From Aspidapion aeneum (lineage: Eukaryota > Arthropoda > Insecta > Coleoptera > Brentidae): 64,000 nucleotides of DNA. How positions within the stretch are numbered: position 1 is the stretch's first letter; each line of letters starts with the position of its first letter. The notes below the pieces were generated by a model. The model made no database searches and was not told the DNA's origin. It was given only the letters and a program-made list of their open reading frames with translations. Shown piece after piece: positions 1-11,560 of the stretch. The stretch lies in assembly GCA_963576565.1 (NCBI GenBank), contig OY755038.1, forward strand, positions 66,461,908 to 66,525,907, read 5' to 3'. Both the position numbers and the translations under genes were made by a program.

Positions 1-546
1 TGCAAAAACTAACCAGCATGTAGGTTTTTCTGAAAATTGCAAGACGATTTCATTGAAAAATTTGATGTACCATGTACAGGGTGTTCTTTATATATATAAA
101 ATTAAAAAATTAATGTTTTTAATCGAATCTTGTATACACCGAGGAACAAAAAAGTTAGACCTATTTTAATGTAACGGTACCGACCCAGAGAACACCCTGT
201 ATATTATTTATTTTTTTTACCAAAATTAAGTTGTCCATGCCCAAAAACCACCAAACCGAATTTTTTGTGCAAAATTATTAATTAGTAGAAAGAATTAAAG
301 AAAGTATCATACATAAATTAGGCATATCACTCACATGCAATAAAAAAACCTAAATGCAAAAATCTCAAAAACCGTTGCTTTGAGCGACTTTAAAACAGTA
401 TAACTTTTTTACATAAAATGGACGGGAAAACCATTATTTTACATATAAACTGGTATATGAACACCCTGTACATTGTACACCAAATTTTTCTACGGAATCG
501 TCTTGCCAATTTTAAAAAAAACTTATACGCTGGTTAGCTCTTGCAA
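1..546. repeat. Inverted-repeat element, cut by window edge
   Basis: Bases 1-90 reappear in reverse complement at about 458-546. Both arms carry the stretch AACCAGC, then a CAAGACGATT motif, then ACAGGGTGTTC. The arms are roughly 85-90% alike by eye, with about 370 bp between them. The left end lies outside the window, so true termini and target duplication cannot be seen. No coding capacity is visible. It is probably a short non-autonomous TIR element. Confidence 0.6.
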
Positions 547-1022
547 AAAAATTAATTATTAATAAACTTATTAAAGAAAATCGAATTGAAAAAATAAAGT
601 TTAACACCCTGTATCTCGGTTAGTACGAACTTTTGGACTGAGGTAAGTATGGCTAAATCGTAATATTTTGACCCAGGGAATCTACAGTTTAACTATGCAC
701 CATTAGTTCTGGGACACCCTGTATATTCGCGACTCCGCAGGAGGAGGGCATTTTCGTAAAATATGAAAACAAATGATTGCAATTTGTAAAAAAAACACGT
801 TGAATAAAAAAATATCCGGTTATTTTGATGCACGTGTGTAATTTATTTGAATATTTCCGGAATAATAAAAGAACTTATGGTTTTTTAAATTATAACAATA
901 AACCTTTGTTTATTTAGTTGTCAAATAGCTGACATATATACAGTGTTTAACAGCCAAATGAAATAAATTCGATAACGAATAAATGAGGCCATGTTGAGAC
1001 AAACGCTTGGACATGTCAATTT
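547..1022. other. Gene-free stretch with ACACCCTGTAT ends
   Basis: No gene is seen. The ACACCCTGTAT motif, which ends several TIR elements in this window, occurs near 603 and 714, so fragments of such elements are likely. The rest is AT-rich and unrecognised. Confidence 0.4.
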
Positions 1023-1495
1023 TTACCTTCCTAGCCCGCGCAGCAATGGCTAGAGAAGGTATTAGTTTCGACGAAAAAAATGTTTTTGAGATTACGCCGA
1101 AAATGTGTTATTTGGGTGTATTTTGATCTATCTTGGTAATATCGTCGTGATGTCTGTCTGTGTGTGTACTATTCCGTAACGCGATAGCTCCTAAACCGCT
1201 AAACCTATTTTCATAAAATTTTCAGGCAAAATAGTGAACGACACTCATTTTTTTGACAATTATAAAGTAAATAAAATTATAACTTTTTAACGGAGCATCG
1301 CATCAATATGCGCTTTTCGGAATATAGTAAAATGCATTTTGCTTAAAAATTTGTTTCATAACCAAAAACTTCCTAGGACCTTTAGTTTCTGCGATATTTA
1401 CAAAAAACTGTTTTCAAGGCTGATATCATGGCTTCACTTGAAGTGTGCTAATAGGCTAGCTAGGAAAGTATCAGATCTGTCATAGATCCATTTAT
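1023..1495 (+). mobile_element. Family A dispersed repeat, copy 1
   Basis: One of several copies of a repeat of about 480 bp that starts TTACCTTCCTAGC and ends with GCTAGGAAAGTATCAGATC followed by a GATCCATTTA tail. The first and last dozen bases (TACCTTCCTAGC and its complement) form short inverted repeats, but the element continues about 25 bp past the 3' one. Inside are a TGTCTGT-rich stretch and a module reading ACCGCTAAACC then TTTTCATAAAATTTT. No open frame of note. It behaves as a non-autonomous transposable element; the superfamily is unknown. Confidence 0.75.
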
Positions 1496-1980
1496 TATTT
1501 TAAAATGCACATTTTTTTTCAAAAAAAAGTTATATAGGATGTATCATATGACAGTGGCTAATACCAACTTTCTTATTTTAAATGCAACCCCTCAAATAGA
1601 CATAATTCATGTACAATGTCCCATACCTAAGACTAACCATTTTTGAATTAATGACAGTTCAAAAATGACAATTTCCAATTTCGAGGCAAAATATTTCGAA
1701 AACGGTTAGAATTATGGAAAAACGGCTTACATGTCCCTATCCTTATTTTTAATTATCTATCGATTGACACCAAATACGAACACTTCCGGTTTAATCATAA
1801 TTTCCGATTTTCCGTTAAAACCGGATTGATGCCACACACAAAGATAAGACATTTTCGGTGTTATCTGAAAAAAACTTTTTTTGTCGAAAACAATACCTCC
1901 TTTAGCCATTGCTGCGCCGCCTTGGAAGATAAAAAATGTTATCAATTTAAGTAGCATTTATAGGCAAGTAATAGGAATAT
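1496..1980. repeat. Spacer with reversed family A fragment
   Basis: About 1830-1935 is the 5' end of family A in reverse orientation; it shows CATTTTCGGTGTTATCT, the complement of the AACGCCGAAAATGTG module, and ends near CCTTGGAAGATAAA. The rest of the interval has no gene or motif I recognise. Confidence 0.5.
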
Positions 1981-2577
1981 ATACCTGGGACAAATTATTA
2001 AGCTAAAAAAGGAAAACCAAACGGCTAAAATCAAGAGATGAGTAAGATTGGCCTGGGCAGCATTCGGTAAATTAAGCTACATAATAAAAAATTAATAATT
2101 TCTTCAGTACCTCAAAACGAAAGTGTATAACCAATGTATCCTTCCTGTACTTACCTATGGATCCCAGACCTAGCCAATAAAAAAATGGATAAGGTAATAA
2201 ACGCCCAAAGATCAATGGAAAGACAAAGGTTACATGTAAAGCTCACAGATGGAACAAGGATCGAATGGATAAGAAATAAAACAAAAGTTAGGGATCTCAG
2301 AGCAGAAGTAGCAAAACTAAAATGGAAATTTGCCGGTCATAATATCAGAGAGCCGATCGATGGAACAAATTTACTGTAAACTGGAGACCTTGGGAAAATA
2401 AAAAAAGTAGGGGAAGACCCCAAGTGAGATGGGCGGACGATTTAAAGAGACATGCAGGAGCTAGATGGATGAACACAGCGACAGACAGAAAAGACTGGGA
2501 GATATTGGGGACCTATGTCCAAAGATGGATCGAAGAAAGCTAAATAGATGAATAGATAGATAGATAGATAGATTATA
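1981..2577 (+). pseudogene. 3' end of a non-LTR retrotransposon (RT tail)
   Basis: Conceptual translation shows the conserved C-terminal part of insect endonuclease/reverse-transcriptase proteins: LGQIIKL, then RLAWAAFGKL, CILPVLTYGSQT, the AQRSMER segment, IRNKTKVRDL, KLKWKFAGH, and finally WRPW, GRPQVRWADD and RKDWEILG. Frames change and stops occur near 2035, 2090 and 2379, so it is dead. The piece ends in a (TAGA)n tract at about 2550-2577, the kind of simple 3' tail expected of target-primed retrotransposition. Endonuclease and catalytic RT motifs are absent: a 5'-truncated copy. Confidence 0.85.
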
Positions 2578-3257
2578 GGCAAACACTAATAAAGAGAATT
2601 ATTCAAAACACGTGCGATATGTATGCCGAAGAGTCTTTACTGAATCTTTTCTAAAATTTCCTTTAAGCCGCTCAATTCCGTCAGCAGGTTAGCCTTTGAA
2701 CCGAACCCTTTAAAAGCGGTCAAAGGGGACTTTGACTGGTCGGCCACTCTTCTCTTATGACCCTCTAAGATGCGATCCTGAGATATGATTATGATAGCGC
2801 CACAACCGGAAGCATTATATGAAAAGAGAGGATGGATAATGGCGGCAGTCAGGAAAAGTGAGCTCTATTTTTTTGGCAATTCATGCAAGGAGCAAAAATG
2901 ATGTTACGGTTTAAGGTGATTTACTATTATAGATGTTTGCTTTTCTAAAGTAATTCTTATTATTTATTATATACCGTAATCAAATCAGTGGCTGCTTAAT
3001 TCCACCTAAAGTGTTACAGAGCGTAGGCATCAAACATAAAATTGTCAAAAATACAAAAAGCCTGGCTTTTTTATGCAGGGTTCTTTTTCTGTTCTCTGGT
3101 TAATAAAATAAGTTTAGATGTAAGATGTGTAACATGTACTCACCAATTTTGGTGAACACTGCATTTTATGCGGCATGAAACGCAAATACTGGGGTATCCA
3201 GTTTTTATGAATCAACTCCAAACTATACACATGCGTTTGTTTTCTTAGAAGAATATA
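2578..3257. other. Unexplained intergenic stretch
   Basis: No gene, repeat partner or clear motif seen here. A moderately GC-richer patch lies at 2660-2830. Confidence 0.3.
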
Positions 3258-4347
3258 CAAGTGGTGGCCAAAATAATAAGAGTCCAATAAAACTGTGTGA
3301 AAATCTGATCCTGCTCCAACTAAATAAAACTGAGGTATATTTAAAAACTTCAATCCATTTCTGATTTTACAAGCTATGGCGATTTTTCGCATAAATAAAG
3401 TTTTTTCTGTGTAGTTTCTGGCAAAAGCTACTAGTTCTAGTTGAAAGATTGGTTAAATACCTCCTGAGAATTTCATAAAAATCCAATAAGGGATAATTGA
3501 GATATGTATTTTTTAGATTTGCTAAAATGATCAAAAATTGGCTGAAATCGTAAAAAATTGATGATTTTGAGTATTTTTTTCCAAGTTAAAAAAATCTATA
3601 TATAGAAATTTTCGGGAGTTACATAACCTTTACCGCCCTTTCGAATAGTACCAGTTACTTAAGACTGCACTGAAATAAAAAAAAAATAGCTTTTTTTTAA
3701 ACTTGCCAAAACGAACTAGAATATTTTATGCGAAAAATCGCCATAGCTTGTGAAATAAGAAATTGATTGAAGTTTTCAAATATACCTCTAATTTTTTACC
3801 TTCCTAGCCAGCGCAGAAGAGGCTAGAGAAGGTATTATTTTTGACGAAATTTTTTTTTTCAGATAACGCCAAAAATGTGTTATTTGGGTGTTGCTTAGCA
3901 ACATCGTCATGATGTCTATGTGTGTGTGTGTATGTATATCTGTCCGTAACACGATAGCTCCTAAACCGCTAAACCGATTTTCATAAAATTTTCAGGTAAA
4001 ATTATGTTCGACAATGTGAAGAGCTGATAAGATTTTGGTTAAAATCCATTAATGCTAATGACAGTTTTTTGACAATTAAAAACTATACAAAACGATAACT
4101 TTTTAACAATGCATCGCACCAATATGCAGTTTGCGGAATATAGTAGAATAATTTTTTTAAAATAATTTGTTGCGATATTTACAAACAAACTATTTTCAAG
4201 GCTGATATATCATGGAGTTCACTTAAAGTGTGCTAATAGGCTAGCTAGGAAGGTATCAAATCCGTCATGGATCCATTTATTTATAGTTGGGGCAGGATCA
4301 GATTTTCATATAGTTTTAGGACACTCTTATTATTATGGTCACCACTG
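3258..4347. mobile_element. Tc1-like foldback element, interrupted by family A
   Basis: Ends read CAAGTGGTGGCC and GGTCACCACTG, each next to TA, the target site of Tc1/mariner elements. Left arm 3258-3410 returns inverted at about 3722-3795 and continues at 4275-4347, sharing GCGAAAAATCGCCATAGCTT and GGAGCAGGATCAGATTTTC-like segments. The right arm is split by a family A insertion, so the original element was about 610 bp. It has no transposase and is a non-autonomous derivative. A third copy of the arm lies at 29152. Confidence 0.75.
3796..4274 (+). mobile_element. Family A copy 2, nested in the Tc1-like element
   Basis: Starts TTACCTTCCTAGCC and ends at ATGGATCCATTTA. Because it splits the inverted arm of the surrounding element, the empty site can be read from the other arm, which supports both boundaries. 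It carries the module CTAAACCGCTAAACCGATTT followed by TCATAAAATTTTCAGG. It is non-coding and younger than its host element. Confidence 0.8.
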
Positions 4348-4778
4348 TATTTGGATATTTAGATTTGGCTTAGGATGTCCGATTCGTTTGATTTCCAAGT
4401 TTATTACTCAATGTTTTTTAAATCCATAATTATTAATTAGCACTACCAGAAGGTTAAAATAATAAAATTATTATATTTTGATAAACGGATAACCTAAAAA
4501 TACTGACCAACATTACTGTGCGAAATCCGTACCAGAAAGTATCGAGCGCATGGTAAACAAACTTCTATCCCCGTCCAGACGGACCAGACTCAAAAAATGT
4601 GCAGTCCTGGTTAATGACGTAGATTAAGTGCTAAAAGCGACAGATAATATCCCGCTTAGCAAAAGTTCGACTGCCTATTTCGTGACGTATATCGTCCGGG
4701 CTGCAACGCCACTTTGAAAACACTATGCGTTCCAACGATATGGAGGAATTAACAATTTATATGGGATGATTAAGTTAT
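4348..4778. other. Unexplained intergenic stretch
   Basis: No gene or repeat partner seen. Base composition is less AT-biased between 4560 and 4740, but no long open frame or splice structure is apparent. Confidence 0.3.
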
Positions 4779-5482
4779 TAGCTCACACATATACTATACT
4801 ATAGTAGTGTGAGCTATGGTGATCCTATTTTTTTCGGGAAAAAAAAAGTTGCTCCGATTTCAAAATTTTTTATATATCTCTGCGTTTCAGATGATTTTGA
4901 AACTTTTTTGTTGCGCCGTCTGTCTGTCTGTCTGTCTGTCTGTCTGTATGTCTGTAACGACCAACGCGCATAACTCAAAAACCGCTTGGCCGATTTTAAT
5001 GAAATTTGGTACCTAGGCTGGGTCTTGGGTCGAGATGGTCCAGTTTAAAAATGAACAAAATCCACCGAACAGAAACCAAATAAAAGGGTGGGGGTAGATT
5101 TCAAAAATTAGAGTTTATGTGAAAATATGGCGTGTGTGATATCAAACGAAAGGTAATTGAGTCTGCAGTTAAACAAAATACATTTTAATTTATTTAAAAA
5201 AAATGGTGGGGGTATATTTTAAAAATTATAGTTTAAGTGAAAATATGGCGTGTGTGATATCAAACAAAAAGGTAATTGAGTCCGGAGTTTAACAAAATAC
5301 ATTTTAGTTTTTTGTTCTTTTTAAGGGTGGGGTAGATTTCAAAAATTTGAGTTTAAGTCAAAACATGGCTTGTGTGGTATCAAACAAAAGGTAATTTAGT
5401 CTGGAGTTAAATAAAATATATTTCAGTTTTTAGTTATATTAGCTCACACGTACACTATAACTATAGTACCTAGTGTGAGCTT
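4779..5482. mobile_element. Family C repeat with hairpin ends
   Basis: Both ends carry a palindrome of about 37-43 bp: AGCTCACAC ... GTGTGAGCT at 4779-4815 and again at 5440-5482. After the left hairpin come a (TCTG)n tract (about 4917-4946) and the module AACCGCTTGGCCGATTTTAA then TGAAATTTGG, and then three tandem units of about 118-120 bp. There is no coding capacity. The layout (hairpin, simple repeat, internal minisatellite) recalls non-autonomous rolling-circle elements, but no TC/CTRR ends were confirmed, so classification is open. Confidence 0.65.
5085..5440 (+). repeat. Three tandem ~119-bp units
   Basis: Units begin near 5085, 5202 and 5323 with GGGTGGGGGTAGATTTC or a close variant. 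Each then has AAAATATGGCGTGTGTGATA and a GGTAATTGAGTC segment. Divergence between units is modest. They are internal to family C. Confidence 0.75.
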
Positions 5483-6740
5483 AGGGGCCCATATATTGGC
5501 AGAGTATTTTTTGTTATCATCAGAACCGGTGCTACAGCGCTGTGTTATAATTAAATTAATTGTAAACCTCTATAACTTGTAAGCATAAAACCGATTTTAA
5601 AAAGTTATACATTTTATTACAGAATTAAAATCATCACACGATCCCATTTCTCTTTAAAAATATTCATTTGTTATTGAGATTTATTATCTTCGGCAAACAT
5701 TGACATTTTGGAAAGTAGTAAAATTTTTACAATTAAATAAAAAGTTGATATCGAATTCCGTTCAAAATTTATCAGGGGGTAGGAGGATAATTTCTTGTCC
5801 ACACTACGTACTTTTTCCAGATAAATAAACAGCGAAAGCTGCAAGTATTCTATAAATTTGTTTCCCTTAAAAACTTAACACAAACTTTTTATTTGCCATC
5901 TTGTAAAAAATTAATTTTGCTTTAAAAATTTATAAGAGTACTTCCTAGACATGGACACCATTACGGCCCATTACTACTGCATGATACTACTTAAACTCGG
6001 AGCGGTATTAATCCACTAGGGCGTCGTTAGAAAAGGGTTCAACAGCATCCCCAGGACTCAACAACTTTCTGCTACATGTCGCAACTTTTCATATTTACTA
6101 CTGGTGTTAGGGTAATGACCCTTTTAAAAATGCCCTTCTTTTTTCGTTCGTGATGTGTCAGGAAAATGGAGGTAAACAAGTACAATTTAGGCTTTTGTAC
6201 CGTTGCCGTTCCGTTAAATATATTATAACGAATAATGGGGCGCTTAAGGTTTGTTTGAGATGATGCTAGGTCTTAGACGAGGGGTTTGCCAGTGCCAGAG
6301 TTCATAAACCCAATGCTTTAGAAATGCTGCCAATGCCCATAATGACCAAGCAGCAAGGAAATGGGTGTTATTTAGACAAAAATAAAATTCCCTTCCAACT
6401 GATAAGCACATAAGCTCACATAAGTATTAATAGTTTAAATTTTTTTCTTTTGCAACGTTTTGATTTGTATTAAATCTTTTTCAAGCCCTACGGAGAAGAG
6501 ATAAAAATAAAATTATTGTAGTTTTATATTATAAATTAATTTATTAGGTTAAAAGCTTTTGCCACTGAGACAGATGTAATGAAAATATTTTGTCACAGAA
6601 AATCTACCCAAGAACACTCATCGTACAGGAAGCTCTATAAAGTTTACCTTTTCAGGAAGTACTATAGCAATTTACTGCTTTTGTTGAAGCAATAAGTAAT
6701 AAAAATACGGGAGGCTTAGGAAATTCAGTAGAGATTCCCG
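5483..6740. other. Unexplained intergenic stretch
   Basis: No gene supported. A less AT-rich patch at 5950-6130 contains no open frame longer than a few dozen codons and no recognisable motif. The rest is AT-rich with many A/T runs. Confidence 0.3.
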
Positions 6741-7625
6741 TTAAATTATCTGGGGGCACGGCAGTGCCCCGCCAAGTTCGCCGATACCATCTTTTCTTAC
6801 AATATTTCAGCCCATATTTGACCTATCCAAAACTCTACTTCGGAATGAGCTACGAAACACAAGCTTTGCATAGTCATAGATATTTATAGAGTTAGCAATC
6901 TCTCCAAGTTTCATGGAATACTAAAGTTGTTACGAAATTTAAAAAAAAACGTCGAAATTGCCACTTATTTAATCATGTATAGATCCTCAAAATTCTACTG
7001 TGCGTCCAGACATGCTACAAAGCTAAAATTTTGCAGACTGATAGAAATTATGGCCAAACCCTTGGACAAAATCAAAAAACCCCAAATTTTTAATTTACTC
7101 CCCTCCCCTTTCCATATAAATTTATGTAAAAATAACATTGCCAACTTTCAGAAACGCTAGAGACTTGAGCTTTGGCCGACTGATAGAAACTATGATAAAA
7201 ATATATAAAAAAATTTTAAAGCTCCAAAATTTTAATTTACTTCCCTCCACTATAAAAGTAAATTTATGTAAAAGTAACATTGCTGACTTCCAGAAATGCT
7301 AGAGAGCGGAGCTTTGGAAAGCTGGTAGGAACTATGATAATACCATAGGAAAAAATTAAAATTTATTTCCTCCCCTATAAATGTAAAGTTATGTAAAAGT
7401 AACATTGCTTACTTCCAGAAACGCTAGAGAGCTGAGCTTTGGAGGCTGGTGGGAACTATGATAAAAGAATTAAATTAAAAAAACTCCAAAATTTTAGTTT
7501 ACTTCCTCCCCTATAAATGCAAAGTTGTGTAAAAGTAACATTGCCTACTTCCAGGAACGCTAGATAGCTGAGCTTTGGAAGGCTGATAGGAAATATGATA
7601 AAGCCATAATAGTCTAAGAGCCCAG
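6741..7625 (+). repeat. Family D satellite-bearing repeat, copy 1
   Basis: Begins with a GC-rich palindromic head, GGGGGCACGGCAGTGCCCC, then a unique 200-bp lead (CTACTTCGGAATGAGCTACG), then four to five diverged tandem units of about 125-145 bp. Each unit has TCCCCTATAAATGTAAAG, GTAACATTG, TTCCAGAAACGCTAGAGAG and GATAGGAACTATGATAAAA. The same head and units recur at 19196. It has no coding capacity. Confidence 0.75.
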
Positions 7626-8058
7626 TAGGATTTTGGGCTTGAATTGCAAACCGATACTCATATATTTTAATCGATTCGCCATAAGACCATGTCCCAAAAA
7701 AATCCTGCATAAACAACCCTTTGTTTAAAGATGACGAAAAGGAGTTTGAATCAAATGTACGTAACTTTTTTATTATGACATCAATTTTACTCAAACAAAT
7801 TGTGATTAGCTTCTACTATAATGGTCTCTCCAAATCACTATCAATACTTTGTTTTTTATTTGTCTCTATACTATAAATTTTGTAAGTTCCTCAAATATGC
7901 TGTTTTTTTTTAGGTTTTTTGATTTTTCAAAGAAAACTACTGGTTTTACAAAAAAAACATAAAAACTAAAAAATATGCAAATTGTTAAGATGTATTCATT
8001 GTGGGTCTAATATTTGCTGTAGATTAAGCGGTTCTCGAGTTACACTTAAAAACAAACA
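7626..8058. other. Spacer before the foldback element
   Basis: AT-rich, no gene supported. Short open frames here lack any recognisable domain and overlap repeat sequence. Confidence 0.3.
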
Positions 8059-9005
8059 AGATTTTCATATTTTCACCAAAATCATGAAAGTTACTAAAAA
8101 ACTATACAGAACGAAAAAGGATGTCAAGCTAAATAAGAAACGGCTATTAGTTTCAAACAGAAACTGATACTGGGGTAGATATGGCGGCTTAAACATGGCC
8201 GAAGCGTAATTTACAATTTTATTTTTGAGGGTAATTTTTTTATGTAAAACGAACCCCTACCGGATTAAAATGTACCTCAGCTAAAAGACAATTTAATTAT
8301 CTTTTAAAAAGGATAGTACACTTTTTGTCGTAAAGTTAATAGTTTTCCTTAAAAAAACAAAAAATATGCGGCATATATAATTCGATTTTTTCGTTCCATA
8401 GAAGTACGACAATGGCATGGGTCCATTGAGGGAAAAAAATAATTTATACACAGATAAGCGAACCCACAGTTACATGTTTAAACTTAGCGTCAAAAATCTT
8501 ACAAAAAACATATTTGATACTTTTCTGTTAAATTGACAGGTGGTCACGTGATTTTGACAACTTTTTAATGGTTTGAGCTACAGACTTTTTTTGACAAAAT
8601 TATCCAATTTTGACTACAAAACATATTTTTAAAAATTTTGAACACGGTGCCGCCTGGAGCCCAAAACAAATTTCATAACTAGTCGAATCTGCATTTCAAT
8701 ATTTTAACTGTTGCATAATTAAAATTTTATACTTTTCCAAATTTATTTTTAGAAATTTTCTGATAAAACTGTTGATATTGGTTGATTTGTTCTTGCGGTA
8801 GTATTTCTGAAGTGAAACTTTTATTTAAAACTGGTGTCACCCTCTACAATTCGCCAAGAAAAAAAAATGCTTTATACGCTACTTTTCGTACTTTTTTTTA
8901 GGCCCGATCTGCCACTTTTTATCCCTGATTGTCACTTTTCATCTCCATTTCAATTGGCACTATTTCTAACTTCGTTATCCATGAATTTTTAACACTGAGA
9001 TAATA

Positions 9006-9190
9006 TGCAGGGTGTCCCAGATAAAGTTCGATTTCGAAAACTGTGTAAGAAATACAATTTTGGATAAAATGCTCAGATGCTCTATAGGAGTTCAAAATGT
9101 AATGTCGAGTAATAAATAAATATATAATAATAAAGACAATTTTTAGTTTTTGCTCTTTTTACATTTATCCAAAGTTGTATTTCTTACATA
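9006..9190. repeat. Truncated TIR element with CAGGGTGTCCC end
   Basis: Left end GCAGGGTGTCCCAGATAAAG. An internal inverted pair, TGTAAGAAATACAATTTTGG near 9045 and its complement near 9165-9190, forms a small foldback. The matching right terminus is missing. Confidence 0.45.
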
Positions 9191-9570
9191 AATCTCCATA
9201 AAATAAATAGGTAAATGTATCTGGAATACATACTATATTTAATAGGCCTAAACTTTTCTTTTAGTTTTAGTACCTGCTTATCTACAGGTAAATATTTGCT
9301 TTATTTCACCTAGAAAAGTAAATTCGTAGTATTTTCCCTGCTAAATGGATAAAACAAAACAGCAATCGATCAACATACAATATTTTTAACTTTTAAGTTT
9401 ATTAAAAATCCAATCTTCTAGTGTACCCTTTTCAACTGAATTTGCCGCCAACTTTTTGAGGGCTCTTTATTTTTACTGTTTGTTAAAACGGCCGGGAATG
9501 CAGTCATGCCCGAGGTCTTTCCTTTCCTGAGCTGGTTACTAAGATTAAAATCCCTGGTTTTTTGTATTAT

Positions 9571-9844
9571 GGACTTATTGCCATAGGGCCAGGCACTAAT
9601 TGTGCCGGGCACTATTCTGACAGATTCGCATTGAAAACTGACAGTTGATCTTTTATAATTGACATACCAAAGTCGAATTTATAAATCCAGTCGCTTATTT
9701 TCCATTAATAGTGGCGGCACTATTAATTTTGGCTCTTATAATACACAAAGGCCTAATTTTGAAAGAAGACAGCTGTTCTTTTAATGCGAAAATGTCAGAA
9801 TAGTGCCCGGCACAATTATTGCCTGGCTTTATTGCAATAGGTCC
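9571..9844. mobile_element. 275-bp MITE family E, copy 1
   Basis: Ends GGACTTATTGCCATAGGGCC and its near complement GCAATAGGTCC. Long inverted ends contain two further small palindromes (GGCACTAATTGTGCC). The middle reads GACATACCAAAGTCGAATTT and CCATTAATAGTGGCG. Length 274 bp matches the copy at 60853 (275 bp) end to end, which defines the unit. Non-coding; superfamily unassigned. Confidence 0.85.
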
Positions 9845-9930
9845 CTATTATTTCTGCTCTTCCTGGCACTAAAATTAGCCAAGAGAGTAAGAAGGAGATG
9901 CCACGAGAGTGAGCGAAAACAAGATATATA

Positions 9931-10815
9931 TACAGGGTGTCCCAAAACTCTGAGTCCACTCAAATATCTTTTGAACTATTGAAGATAACTGAACCATATT
10001 TGGCAGTAATCGTTAACATCAAGAGATCTATTTTATGAAGAGGCGGTTGTGCTGCCTCTGCATTATTAAAAATCCTTATCGATTGATACCTCGTTTTAAA
10101 GGTATTTGACAATTAAATACATATTTTGATATAGCCGTTAATTGTCTTCACAATCAAATCTGTCAAAATCAATGGACTGTCAAAACTATTTTTTTCAGTT
10201 TTTGTCAAAATTCACAAGTTTGTTGTTTTAAACAAAAACCCTATTGAGAGATATCTTGTTTGAAAGGTCTTTGAAAAACCATGTACGCCAACTGTCCCTT
10301 GCCTATGATAAAAAACGTGTCAAATTCTATCGACTGTCAAACTTATTCTTTTACCATTTTTTACAAATTTTTAACTATAGCTATACCCGCCATCCCCCAT
10401 ACGTGGGAATTTTTGACACATATTTTTTGTTGGTATTGCCATGTAGTTTAAGGTTTTGGTTGTTTGCCTCTGGTCAATTACAGCATACCCGGAAAAAACA
10501 TGGAAAGGCACGGAAATATGGATAAAATTACTTATACAGTCTGTGTCTATGAAAGGTCAGTACAATAAAAAGCCACCCACTTTACTCCGACATTGCTCCG
10601 TTTTCGAAATAAAGGGTGTTTTTTAGAAAATAAAAATCGAATAAATAGCTAAAATATAAATATAGCTTTTTTTTAAATGCATTTTTTAAACTTTTTTATT
10701 AATGTATGCATAAACCAAATCTCTCGATGTCATCGATCACTACCAAATATGGTTCAGTTATCTGCAATAGCTCAGCAGATATTTGGGTAGACCCGGATTT
10801 TTGGGACACCCTGTA
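9931..10815. mobile_element. 885-bp long-TIR MITE, TACAGGGTGTCCC ends
   Basis: Left end TACAGGGTGTCCCAAAACTC and right end, read in reverse, TACAGGGTGTCCCAAAAATC. The inverted ends are imperfect over about 75 bp and share AACTGAACCATATTTGG. Flanking bases on both sides are TA-rich (ATA/TAT), consistent with TA target duplication as in Tc1/mariner relatives. An open frame at 10244-10525 shows no domain and is probably chance. Nested inside the foldback element at 8059-11422. Confidence 0.8.
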
Positions 10816-11426
10816 TATATTTTTACAAATTTAAAACCATGCCAGTGGTGATAATTTTGATTGGACATTTTTGTCTACAAATCAAAAAAAGAACCAAGTC
10901 TCTAGCTCAAACCGTTAAGAAGTTGCCAAAATCACGTGACCACCTGTCAATTTAAGAGAAAAGTATCAAATATGTTTTTTGTAAGATTTTTGACGCTGAA
11001 TTTAAATATGTAACTGCAGATTCGCTTATCTGTGCATAATTTTTTTTTCCTTAATGGACCCATGCCATTGTCGTACTTCTATGGAACGAAAACATCGAAT
11101 TATGTATGCCGCATATTTTTTGTTTTTTTCAGGAAAACTATTAACTTTACGACAAAAAGGGTGCTATCCATTATTTGAATATAATTAAATTGCCTTTTAG
11201 CGGGGGTACACTTTGACCCCGTAGGGGTTCGTTTTACATAAAAAAATTACCCTCAAAAATAAAATTGTAAATTACACTTCGGCCATGTTTAAGCCGCCAT
11301 ATCTACCTCAGTATTAGTTTCTGTTTGAAACTAATGGCCGTTTCTTATTAAGCTTGACATCCTTTTTCGATCCGTATAGTTTTTTAGTAACTTTCATGAC
11401 TTTGGTGAAAATATGAAAATTTTGTA

Positions 11427-11560
11427 CCTAGTAAACTAGTAAGAACCTTTCATTTTGAAATTTGAATTGGAGAACTTGGCTATACTTTTTATTATAATAC
11501 TATTTTCGCGTACTTGCCTTTTTTGACATGAAATGTTTTTGTTATGATTTTACCTCTATA
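11427..11560 (+). repeat. Family B end, plus orientation
   Basis: Carries ACTAGTAAGAACCTTTCATT, TTGGAGAACTTGGC, TTTCGCGTACTTG and CATGAAATGTTTTTGTTATG. Copies: reversed at 14086-14205 and 20503-20620, forward at 21158-21300. It directly abuts the foldback element and, with the copy at 14086, brackets a 2.8-kb interval. Confidence 0.65.

Larger units (their letters stand above)
8059..11422. mobile_element. Foldback-type element with ~560-bp inverted arms
   Basis: Bases 8059-8615 recur inverted at about 10851-11422 with roughly 90% identity by eye. Shared landmarks are GGATGTCAAGCT, TAGATATGGCGGCTTAAACA, AAACGAACCCCTAC, ATGCGGCATA and GGTGGTCACGTGATTTTGAC. The 2.2-kb spacer has no transposase frame but holds other TIR elements (9006, 9571, 9931). 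This is either a large non-autonomous DNA transposon or an inverted duplication. No clear target duplication was found. Confidence 0.7.

Noticed and set aside
6741..7625. Protein-coding frames of 77 and 112 codons
   Set aside because: Both lie within the family D satellite and have no counterpart in the second copy.
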